Shown here piece after piece: positions 21,801 to 32,920 of a stretch of DNA of 64,000 nucleotides. Under the pieces are notes generated by a model. The model saw only the letters and a list, made by a program, of their open reading frames with translations. It was not told the DNA's origin and searched no databases. The stretch spans positions 86,010,114 through 86,074,113 of the forward strand of contig CM038228.1 of the NCBI GenBank assembly GCA_021442155.1, written 5' to 3'. A program made the position numbers and the translations under genes. The first letter of the stretch is position 1. Every line of letters begins with the position of its first letter. Source of the DNA: Cymbidium sinense. Lineage: Eukaryota; Streptophyta; Magnoliopsida; Asparagales; Orchidaceae.

Positions 21801-24800
21801 CCGATCTAAGATCGGACGTCCATGGTTTAAACTATGGGTTAAGGGGAAATCAAAGGATCTACCATAGGATTTGATCAGAGCTGTTCATCTCGATTACATG
21901 AGATGGATGACTTGTGATCTATGTCATTCATGAACGATGAAATACGAGCGTCGTCCATCTTTCTCCATTCGATCCGAGCTCACTCGAGCTCAGATTGGGA
22001 TCAAATGGATCCTACAATATCTAAGGGAGCACACAATCACATCCCATAACTAAAATCCCTCGATATGGAGATTCCTTTCATAGAAGGCTAACGCACAGAG
22101 GCCTAGAGCTACAATTTTAAGGAATTATCTCACTGGAGCTAATGTCCGGTGGTGCAATGCTAGAGGTAGCTTCGCTTAGTTGAGGAGAGGCTTTGTTGAA
22201 GAAGTCCAAGTTTAATTTGGCCTAGGGTACTTGGTTGACCAATCCACGCACGCACATGCCTTGGCTTCGATCAAACTCACACCTCTCGTGCTTTGGAAGG
22301 CTTGGAAATGGTTTGGTTGGCTTCGATTGGGCATGAGGATGGTGTGGGTGCAAGGAATTTGGATTTGGTTTAGTGGAGATGGAGTATTGCTTGAGGAAGG
22401 GTGTCTTGTTTTGATTTGTGCATGGGAATAGCAATGGCCGAACAAAGAGGGCTTGGGGATCCATGGATTTGCACTGAGGGAGTTCAGAATGTGCTTAGGG
22501 ACTCACATGAGCTAATTATCTGTGAAATTGGCTTCAAATTGAGGGGTATACCCCTCAATTTGCTATCATTGATGGATGGGAGTGTGCACATGCTTTGCTC
22601 TAGCTCGCTACTATCTGGCCACCGGAGATGTCTCCATCAAAGTCAGGTCGCACGCTAGGGATGGGGGGAGTCATTGGAGGAGCCTCAAGGGTTGGTGTGG
22701 AAAGCTTCTTCTTCCTTTGTTCATGGGGTGCTTGGTTTGGCTTGGAGGTTAGTCAACACCCCTCTCGAAGATTCTTAGCCGACCTAGAGTGGGTTAGGTG
22801 CATTAGGTGGGTCAGGGGAATGTTCCATGTAGTGTAAAGGAGCTGCTTTGGGGACAGGCAAGTTGACTTTAGCCTTGATCGAATGGGTTTAAGGTTCAAA
22901 CCTATAGTTTGATGGTTAATTCCCTTGGTGGGGTCCACATGGCTTTTAGGTTGATTTGGGAGTGAAGTAGGGCATGTTTGGGTCAGGTTTGACTAAGCCC
23001 TAGGGTCCCATAAGTTGGTTTGGAGGGATTTGGCTTCATTTGGTCAAAATGGGTTCATTTTGGTTAGGTTGGGTTGGGTGTACTAATTGGTCAAATTGGA
23101 TCAAACTAAGGCTTGGGTTAAGTTCATATGATGGTTTGGGATGCTTTGATTTAATTAATTTGGATTGGTTTGGCTAAGGTTTGAATTTGACTCATTTGGA
23201 TTCAAAAGGGTCAAATTGGTCAAGTTGACCAATTTGATCAATTTGACCAATTTGACTAAATTAGGTTGAGTTAGGTGTTGAGTCAAGTTCAATTAGTTAA
23301 TTAAAAATGACTGTAGGCTTTGGTTTGATTTAATTTAGAATTAATTTGAATTTTGGTCAATTTGACCTTTTAGGTCAATTTAGGCTAGGTTGGGTCAAGC
23401 TGACCAATCAGTCAACTTGGGATTAATCATGGCTTTGGTCAAGTTCAACAAGTGATTTGGATTGAACTTAAGCCATTGGTTGCAATCAATTTGGATTAAA
23501 TCATGATTTAACTCATTTTAGCTTTTTAGGCCAATTTGGGTCAACTTAGGTCAAGTGACCAATTAGGCTTGGTTTGACTCAATTGATGACTTGGTCATGT
23601 TCAATCTTTGATTAGGAATGCACTTGGGTAAATGGTTTCAATCAATTTGGCATATGGTGGATTTTTGGCTAGTTTGGGTTTCATTTGGGCTAAGTGTTGA
23701 CTTGGTCAAATGCTATGTTTGACTTGGTTTGACCCAATTCAAGGTGGTTGATCACCCTATGATGATTGTTGATCATGACTGAGGTTTAGATGGGCTTAGT
23801 TCAATCCAATTTGGGTTACATTAGAACTTGGCTAAAAAAAAGGGCCCTTTAGGTAACTTTGGGTCAAGTGAGCCTAAATGGGTAATTTAGTTTGATCAAG
23901 GCTTGATTCAAATTTGGTTGAACTCATATATGAGCTTAGGATTGAAATATAAATCCAATTGCAATTAGTTTGGAGCCAAATGAGTTTTGGTTTATATGAC
24001 AATTTCAAGTCATAAGGGTTAACTTGGTTTGATTTGGGTTGACTTGGTTTTGGTTTGATAATGGTGGTTTATATTTATATTTGGATCCATGGATGAAGGA
24101 ATGATTGACTCATGAAGAAATCCATGAGTTTTGAATTGATTTGGGTTTCATTTAGCCAAGTTCAAAAGTTTGGATAAAATGGCTAAAATTGAGAATTTGA
24201 TTTGATTTGAGTTTTGTTTTGGTCATTTGAATTTATATTTTATTTATATTTGTGAATATAAATGAAAATATAAATGGGTCATGAGAAAATCACTTGAGTT
24301 TGGAGTGATTTGGAAGCAAATTTGATTAAGCTTAGGGATGTAGGTTGAAAGGGCTAATTTGGGTTTTGATTTAGTTTGATTTGAAAGGTTTGAATTTGGA
24401 TTCCATTTATATTTATGAACATAAATGAAGGAATGATTGATTTATGAAGAAATCAACCAAGTTTGAGTTAGTTTGAAGGATTTTTGGTTAGGTTTATGGA
24501 GGTAGGTCCATATGGCTTGAGAAGGATCTTGATTTGAAATTTGGAGTTGATCATATGTTTCAATCAATTTGGAATTTTGGAATTGATTTATGATTTGGAA
24601 TTTGATTTGAGATTGAATTTAATAAAAAGAAAAATCAATTGGATTGGGGTTGATTTGAATTTGGTTAAGGTTGAGTCCATAAGATAAAATTAAAGGGCCT
24701 AGGAAGGGATTTGGGGTTTGAATTTTGGTGATGGATTTCAATCATTGGATAGTTGGATTTGATTTTGGGATTTGAATTTGAATTTGAGATTTTGTTTGAA

Positions 24801-25024
24801 AGAAGGAAGCAAGGATTGGGTTTGGGCTACAGGGTAGGCAAGTCTCTCCTAAATCCCTAAGGCACAACTTATCTCTATGGCTAACTCTTCTAAGTCTCTA
24901 AGGATAGGTGAAGTATTCACCTTATCACTAGAAGTGTCTTAAGACTAAGGAACTCTTAGTGTCTATAAAAGTCCTAGTCCTATGATGAGGAAGTTGAGAA
25001 CTCACTCCAAAAATGAGGTCAATA

Positions 25025-25310
25025 GATGCCTCCAGGCATGCCAGCACCTCGAGTTGTACAAAGCTAAAATGATTCAAGCTCGTAATAAGTTGGTCCGTCT
25101 TAGAGATTTCATGTAGGAGAGCTTATTTTAGTTCTAAGAAGACCAATTGTTGCTTGTCGAAAGATGGGAGGTTAGTTTGAACCCACTTGGGAAGGCCCTT
25201 TTTCCATAGAGAAGGCCTAGCAAGGAGGATCTTATCAACTTATAAATTGTAAGGAAAGCGCCCTATGATTCAAATCAATGAGCTCTACCTAAAGAAATAT
25301 TACTCATAAA
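25025..25310 (+). pseudogene. INT: Element 1 integrase C-terminal domain remnant
   Basis: The sequence resumes integrase after LTR B: ACQHLELYKAKMIQARNKLVRLRDF, then after stops a segment resembling KFEPTWEGPFVIEKAYQGGSYQ and a C-terminal LKKYY-like end near 25300. This is the SH3-like DNA-binding C-terminal domain of Ty3/gypsy integrases. The same order is readable in Element 2 (minus strand, 47650-47920: ACQNLELYKAKII, DKFEPTWEGPCVI, LKKYYP). Several TAG/TAA stops break it. It marks the end of Element 1 pol. Confidence 0.85.
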
Positions 25311-28017
25311 TCTTGTTTGAAAATAATCATCAATAAACTTCTTTTCATATTAAATTCCATCTCTTATGTGTTAGAAATATCTTTTACATGTGAATCCACC
25401 ACGATGTGTTTAGGGTAGGTGTAAGAGAACCTAAGCGACATCCTATCCCTCTACAACACAAACACAAACTACATTCGATTCTCCCATGCTACTAGGTTAG
25501 ATGTAAGAGAACTCAAGGAACATCCTATTCCTTCTTTCACATCACAAACAAATACATATCTTTTGTCTCGAGCTACTTTGATGTGGTAGCAAGCCCCCTG
25601 TGGCACTCATTCATTAGCTACTTTAGGTTGGGATAATATGTTATCTTGCTAGTATGTCACCCCAGTGGTCATTGGACTAGTGGATGTGAGCCCCCGTGCT
25701 TTCTTCCTAACTTGACCACTGCAAACCAAAGAGTGCCTTGTTAATTTCGTAGGTCTTACCATGCAGTCGGTAAGCTATCCTGTGTTGACTTCATTTAAGA
25801 GGATGTAAGCTTACATGTTTTCTTCTTAAACTAGTCATCATGCACTAACTAGGTCGAGTATATTTTGAGGCTTAGGGTAAGTCCCCCAGTGGCTCCTATC
25901 TTCCTGACTACTTTAAGCTTGGGTTTAGTCCTTACACAGGAATGCCCGCTTAATAGCCCTAGTCGATAAATGAGCAAGACGACTATCTGGTGATCAATTC
26001 CACTTTGGAGAGATGTAAGTCTGCACGCCTTCTTTCTAAACTACTTGTCACAAATCAACATGCACCTTAGGTTGGTTGGTTATCACCATGCTGATGGTGA
26101 CCCACTCGGTGGATACATCACTCTTAGCAGATGTGAGTCCCCACGCTTTCTCCTTGAGTTGGCCACCGAATACCTACAGGCTTTCTATTACAGAGTTCTG
26201 AATAACGCCCCTAGCGACACCTCCCCTATAGGGCACTCTATTTAGATCACATCCTTAGTGATCCCATTTAGACACTACCCTGGTTACTCTTGGATTGGAC
26301 AGTCCCCGTTTCCTAGTAACCACCCCTATGGTTGGAGAATTTGTCTCGTAGATATGTAGATTCTCCCTTGGTCTAGTAAGTTTGAGATAGGACTAGGCTG
26401 ATATAAGCTCCTTTCAGTGTGGTCCCTCACACACCAATAGGGTCCACACATAATAATAAAACAAAATATATATCTTCGCTTGTGGATTAAGAATTCAAGC
26501 CCCCAATGGCCCCTTTCTCAAGCAGGCATCCTATCTTTAGGGCAATGTTAGCAAAACTCCTTATAGGAATTGCCTGACTACTTTGAGTTGAGATATGTCC
26601 CCGGGTCGGCACTCTCTCAGTAGTCGCCCTTAGGTCGGATTCAACTTGTTGTGCCACCAATGAGTCACCTCGACAGTCATCTTTGTTTTGAAAGATATAA
26701 ATCTATTACGCATTTTTTCCAGCACGATCATTGCAAATTGATGGGCAGCCTTATATCGGGTCCAATTTTTTGCACAAGCGATCGATCACCCTAGTGGTTC
26801 CTTGTTTAGGAAGATGTGAGTTCCTGCACTTTCTTCCTAACTTGACCATTGGAAACCAAAAGGCACCCTTTGGTTGGTTAGTTCTACGTCACGACCGGTA
26901 GACTATCCCTTTGGATTTGTAAATCTAAGATAGGTCTAGGCTAATATTAGCCCCTTCTTAGTGGATCCATCGCAAACTGATGAGATCCATCAAATTAAAA
27001 TAATTAAAATTAAAATAAATGCAATTCAATCAAATAACATCATCTTGACTATTTTTGAGTTGATATAAGACCCCTAGAGGCATTCATTCAGTAGCCTTTC
27101 TAGGTTGGATCTGATTTATTGCATCCAACATATCACCCTTGCGATTGTCCCTTGCTTTTAGAGATGTAAGTCTGCTATGCTTTCTCCCTGGCACAACTGT
27201 TATATATCAAAAGGAAACCCCTTAGGTCGGATAGTTCTACCATGTGGCAGGTGGACTACCCATTTGGATTTATAAATATGAGATAGGCCAAGCTGACATA
27301 GCCCATTCTCAGTGCGATCCATCCCAAACAGATAAGGCCCATCTAAAAATCCAAAAACTTAAATAAACAATCAATCAATTTCTCTCCAGTGAGACATCAA
27401 TCATCCTGACTTCCCCAGCAGGATCAATTAAACCCAATTCAAACTTGCATTCCCCAGCAAGTGCACCCTCAAGAGAAATTCAAACCCTCCTTATCCCTAT
27501 TGAATAACCTAAACCTACTTCCCTAGTGGAAGGTTCATACACCTATCCCTGGTGGGTTATACATCCTAATCCCCAGCAGATACTCTGCCCAAATCATACC
27601 TTTCATCCAAATCCAAACCTCTTATCCATAGTGGATAACCTGAACCTACTTCCCTAGTGGAAGGTTCATATATCTATCCCTAATGGGCTATACATCCTAA
27701 TCCCCAGTGGATACTCTAACCAAATCATACTTTGGATCCAAATCCAAACCTCTTATCCCTAGTGGATAACTTGAACTTGCTTCCCTAGTGAAAGGTTCAC
27801 CGTTCCAGTTACGTGTTGGATCCCTTCTTCCTCCCTTATGCCCTTGGCATGAGTTAAGTTGCATTGCACTAAGATTGTGATTCCTTCTACACCTCGAGTT
27901 TAGGAGTAGATCATTTCTGTTAGTGCTTGTGATCTTACGGATATTTTTGATCATTTTTATCAACACCAATACGTGCGGTGTGCCTTGTTAGTCACACCAC
28001 ACCTATTGGGCACCTTT
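25311..28017 (+). other. Element 1 3' untranslated region with degenerate tandem repeats
   Basis: The region runs from the end of integrase to the 3' LTR and has no credible coding frame. It is GC-richer than the LTRs. A box of the form GATGTRAGTCCCCACGCTTT followed by CTTCCTAACTTGACCAC recurs at about 25683, 25802, 26012, 26130, 26694, 26813 and 27163, with TTGGTTGG..TACCATG segments between, so it is an array of strongly diverged units. The counterpart in Element 2 (46002-47650, minus strand) has the same boxes. Repeat-bearing 3' UTRs are known in Tat/Ogre elements. It ends CACCTATTGGGCACCTTT immediately before LTR C. Confidence 0.8.
27485..27800 (+). repeat. 131 bp tandem repeat, about 2.4 copies, built from mini-hairpins
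   Basis: ACTTCCCTAGTGG ends at 27529, 27660 and (with one change) 27791, giving a period of 131. Each unit holds short inverted repeats around a CTAGT or CCAGT centre: TTATCC-CTAGT-GGATAA, CTTCC-CTAGT-GGAAG, and ATCCCCAGTGGAT. Confidence 0.85.
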
Positions 28018-29169
28018 TGTTGACCTCACTTCTGGAGTGAGCTCTCATCTTTCTCATCATAGGTCTAGAACTCTTATAGACACTAAGAGTTCCTTAGTCT
28101 TAAGACATTTATATTGATTAGGTGAACACTTAACCTAACTCTAGAGATTAGAAGAGTTAACCATAGAAATAGGTTGTGCCTTAGAGATTTAGGAGGACTT
28201 TCCTACCCTATAGCCCAAACCAAATCCTTGCTTCCTTCTTTCAAACCAAACGTCAAATTGAAATTCAAGTTCCAAAATCAAGTCCAACTATCTAATTATT
28301 GAAATCCATCACTAAATTCAAACTCTGAATTCCTTCCTAAGCCCTTCGATTTTATCTTATGGACTTAGCCTTAACTAAATAAAAATCAACCTCAATCCAA
28401 TTGATTTTCTTAGATCAAATTCTAGATTATGAATCAATTCCAAACTCAAAATGATTGAAACCCATGATTAAGTCTAAATTCCAAAATCTTTGCTTAAGCC
28501 ATATGAATCACCTTCATATGCTTAGCCAAAACTCCTTCAAACCAACTCAAGATTAGTTGATTTCTTTATAAATCAATCATTCCTTCATTTATATTCATAA
28601 ATATAAATGAAATCTAAATTCAAACCATTCAAATCAAATCAAAACAAATCAAACCAAATCAAGACCCTTCTTAAGCCATATGGACCCACCTCCATAAGCC
28701 CAATCAAATCCTGATCCAAATCAACCCAAACATGATTGATTCCTTTATAAATCAATCATTCCTTCATTTATACTCATAAATTTAAATGAAACCCACCCTC
28801 CAATGACCAAAAATAAATCAAACTAAATCAAAACCCAAGTAAGCTCTTTTGACATACATCCCTAAGTTTAATCAAATTTGCTTCCAAATCACTCCAAACT
28901 CAACTAATTTTCTCATAACCCATTTATATCTTCATTTATATTCACAAATATAATTGAAATATAAATTCAAATGACCAAAACCAAAGTCAAATCAAACAAA
29001 ATTCCCAATTTTAGTTCTTTTAGCCAAACTTTTGAACTTGGCTAAATGACATCTAAATCAACTCAAAACTCATTGATTTCTTCATGATTCAATCATTCAT
29101 TCTATCATTGGTCCAAATATAAACATAAACAACCATTATCAAATCAAATCCAAGTCAACCCAAATCTTA

Positions 29170-29275
29170 GATCATTGAAAGCGTCCTCCGTGAATTAGTC
29201 AGATGAGACTACTTAAATAGCCAATCCTATCGTGCCACGTCAACCACCATGTGGCTTGACAAGATTAAGGCTTTA
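29170..29275 (+). promoter_or_regulatory. GC-rich island of LTR C
   Basis: Holds GACTACTTAAATAGCCAATC, then CGTGCCACGTC and CATGTGGCTTGAC. Same place and order as in A and B. A CCAATC box and a TTAAATA stretch are compatible with a core promoter, but this is inference. Confidence 0.35.
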
Positions 29276-31016
29276 ATTAGGGCTTCTTAATTGGTTTTTT
29301 ATCCAAAAAATTCCTAAAATCACAACTAATTGTAAAAAAATAAAAAATACAAACAGGATCATTTTGAAGATATTTAAGAGTAAAATCTAGGAAAATTATA
29401 ATTAATTGATTTCGAACAATGATTTTGGGTTAATTAAGGTTTTATCAAAAATTTAATGAACTTAATTACACCTTAATTAAGCACTTGATTAATCTTAAAT
29501 TTTTTGTGGATGCTCAGAGGGATGACCACTACCTTCCTTATTTTTTTGGGATTTATTGATTGCTTAATTAGGGAAATCACTTGATTAAGCCCTAATAACT
29601 CTCTTAACCTAATTAATCATAATTAAAAAATAAATAATAACTTGATTAATCATTTAAACATAATTATCTCTTTTGGACAGTAAGATAACTTAGGGAATGT
29701 GAATGGGGATACTTTTTCTATTCCATTTCCTAAGTCTTCTTTATCTTTAAAAATCAAATTAATCAATGGTTAATGGAATGATTAATTGATTAATTAATTG
29801 ATTAATATTCAAAATAAAAAAATCATAATCTAATTGAATGTTAAAAATAATTTAGGGATTACAATTGGGGCCTTACCTTTGATTCTTTTCTTTCCCCTAA
29901 GTCAATTTCATCATTCAAATTAAAACATAACCGAACTGTTTAATCAATTAATTAAAAGCTTAATGAAATTAAAATTAAAAATCAATTCATGCACACCTAA
30001 GCAACCCATAATTGATCTTGGGTAGCTTCTTGGGTATTCAATAACCAAAGGTGAGAAATAATGAAATTATCGTTGGCTCACATGTGTGAGAAAATCATAA
30101 AAGTAATTAAGTGAGATCCCTTAAGCTGAATTAATTATTATTCATAAGCCAATTGCATTAGGCCCATTTCATTTCTTAGGAGTATTGCAATTTACTTTTC
30201 ATGTGATTGCATATCATATTAGCTCATTATTAATTAGTTAATTAACTTAAGGTGATATAGGTAAGGGTTAATTAATTCATTTAATTCATACCTTAACCTA
30301 ATTAAAATATAAAATCAACTTAAATATTCTTCATAAAGTGAAATTAATTCACACATGGGGTATTGGGCTAGGATTAGCAAACATGTCTCATATTTTATAA
30401 GTCAAATCAATCTCAAAGTTAAAAATGTCTTTAAAGAATTTTGGTTTATTTAAATAGCCTTATTTAATATGATTATCCTTAGAAATTAATTAGGTTGAAT
30501 GAAATCATGCGCTTACATTCCTTTATTTCTTTCCAATCATGATAAATATTGCTTGCCATATAAAATCATGCATTCATTTCTTTTAAAATTAATTAAATAA
30601 AATATTACCTTTTATGCCAAATTGCATGTGTTGACTTAAATTAAAAATATGAGTGACTATTATCACTATTAAATCAAATGCTATTTTTAAAACCTACAAA
30701 TCAATTATTATAAATGAAGTAATGTTAATTACAAATATCTATAAGCTTGCATGTGATGATAGTATAAGATGTGTAATATGAAGTTCTCTTTCCCTATCTT
30801 AACATGGATTCATATATGATTTGCAAGTCTATAGTTCATAAGGAGCACAACATTTGCCTAAAATCTATTCCTGTGCATCCTCATGTTAAGACTTAGAAAT
30901 AATTTCATATCACATATGTAAATCACATAATCAAATCAAACATAATTTCTTGCTTGATTCCCTAGTCATGTGGTTCTTTTATACATTTATATATACTTGA
31001 GAATAGTGGTATATTA

Positions 31017-31380
31017 GTCTGGACATCCTGGGGCTGCGAGGCTTTAAGTAACCTTAAGTTGATTTTGTACCTTACGCCCCCGGTGTCGAAAATAATGGCG
31101 TTGTACTCACTTAAAACTCTTATACATATGCATGTATAATGTGGCCAATGAATAAAGAATCATAGATCAAATAAATCAAGTACAACATTTGCAAGGATTT
31201 TTCTATCCTTATAGTTATTCATACATTTACATGTATCTAAGAAAAGTGGTATATTAGTCTGGACATCCCGGGGCTGTGAGGCTTTAAGTAGCCTTAAGTA
31301 AGTCTTGTACCTTACGCCCCTGGTGTAGAAAATAATAGGGTCATACTCACTTTAAACTTTTATACATGTGGATGTGTATT
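31017..31380 (+). repeat. Tandem duplication of the LTR core in LTR C (period 240 bp)
   Basis: GGACATCCTGGGGCTGCGAGG-type sequence starts at 31021 and again at 31261, with AGTAGCCTTAAGT, TTGTACCTTACGCCCC and GAAAATAAT following in both copies. It is the same duplication as in LTR B. Confidence 0.88.
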
Positions 31381-32920
31381 TAACTAATGGATGAAAAATC
31401 CATCTTTTCTATATAATAAAGACATGCATTCCTAATTTATTAAAAAAATAAAATATTTAAATTCCAAATACACTTCTTTGCATTCACCATCAAAGTATGT
31501 TACGATTTACATTGCATGCATAGGTATGCTTAGGATTATTCATATGCATGATATACATGATGGAAAGAAATGAATGCATGTTATGTGATAGTAATCCATG
31601 CTAATTAATCCTAAGATGCCTTTCTTATTGAATAGGGTTATTTAGAGCGAACCTAAACTTAGGGTTAATTAAAACACATAATAAGTCATTCATTAAAAAA
31701 AACTAAGCTAATTAATTTACCTTAGAAATGACTTAAGGTAGGGATAAAAGAGAGATTCCCTGTCTTTCCTCTCTTTATAACACGTAGTTGCTAAGTGTAG
31801 GCTATATGAAACAAAAGAAAATACTAAGTAAAATTTTCAAAACAATTAAACCACTTAAAGAGAAATCAACCCTTTTATAAATTAAGTCCCCCACACTTAG
31901 CAAATCATAACCCTAAAGCTTAGTTAGGACATGCCACACAAGCCTTAACACATACACATTAGATTAAGTCACCATTTCTAGCTTTATGTTAGGACGGTGC
32001 ATGATTTGGTATATGTTTGATTTTGTGATGTATTATTTTAGGCTGGATGTTAGGGTGTATGTGCGTAGTATAGCTGTTAGGATCACATTAACATAATCAT
32101 ATTTTATGCAAGGGGTTGTTCATAAGGGGCCGCTATAATAAAAATATAAATGCTTTTTATTGTGCAGGTTGCTTAGCCCCTAAGCATAGCCCAAGTTAGG
32201 ATAGGTGGACTTGGTTACCCATGTGTGGGGTGCTAAGTCTTAATTATTCATATAACTACTTAGGTTGTATGGTGTGTTTTGTAGGTGTAGCTAGATTTAC
32301 TTTCCTTTTCTCTTAATATAATCCTTGCATTAGGATTAGGATAAGTGTTATGGGGGATTATGATGAACATTGGTGATAAGACCAAGTCTTATACACCATG
32401 TGATGCCTTTGAAGCAAACAACATCCCAATCAAACCAAGAGAAAGAAAGAAATTGAACAAATCAAAATGATGAAATGAAAGATGAAGAGTGAATAATGGA
32501 GGATGAAGAATGAAGACCCCCACCCCCCCTCCCCAATAACCCTTCTTATTTTATAATTATAATTATTCTTTCATTATACTGAGATGTATAAGGGTAGAGC
32601 TCAGCTACCCATATTTCTTTTAGGGTTGAATGGCGGTACCTGATCGCATCAGCCTCTTATTCTTTTACTATAGCTTTATAAAATTATTTGATGTTCTGTT
32701 TAGCTTGTGCATTAAAAATAACATATCTTTTCATAGTTTCTTTATGATTGGTGATTACTGTGTGGCCTAGATGCGATTAGGCTCTTAGGATGAAAAAAAT
32801 AAATTTTCTACCCCACTAACAACTCATAGCTAAAATTTTAAAATAACTCATAACCTCACATAAAAGCCTAGGAATTAAATCAATATAATAAAAATATTTA
32901 GCAACCCCCTGAGTTGGATA

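Larger units (their letters stand above)
17052..25024 (-). mobile_element. LTR B, antisense solo LTR of about 8 kb
   Basis: Read on the minus strand it starts TATTGACCTCATTTTTGGAG at 25024 (TA for TG at the very end) and ends near 17052-17062 in a sequence resembling the LTR A end. It separates two adjoining parts of Element 1 integrase and carries no internal domain, so it looks like a solo LTR. I could not find a clean 5 bp duplication (flanks AGTTT and GATGC), so the left boundary is uncertain by about 10 bases. It has the duplicated core block (19786-20260), a GC island (21665-21800), TTGACC/GGTCAA-rich sequence (22970-23950) and the near-terminal hairpin CTATCTC/GAGATAG (17143-17158). 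It is the longest LTR here. Confidence 0.85.
28018..32920 (+). mobile_element. LTR C, 3' LTR of Element 1, cut by LTR D
   Basis: Begins TGTTGACCTCACTTCTGGAG, the same start as LTR A, directly after the Element 1 3' untranslated region (the same upstream bases border LTR E in Element 2). It runs through a GC island (29170-29275), the duplicated core (31017-31380) and the hairpin at 32592-32610, and stops inside sequence matching LTR A 14275-14290 (AACCCCCTGAGTTGGATA). There it meets the terminus of LTR D at 32921. The missing end should lie beyond the window, on the far side of D. Its relation to the rest of Element 1 follows from orientation and adjacency. Confidence 0.88.

Noticed and set aside
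22212..22940. Several overlapping reading frames of 60-85 codons on both strands in LTR B
   Set aside because: They lie in one LTR, overlap on both strands, show no recognisable domain, and have no counterpart kept open in the other LTRs.
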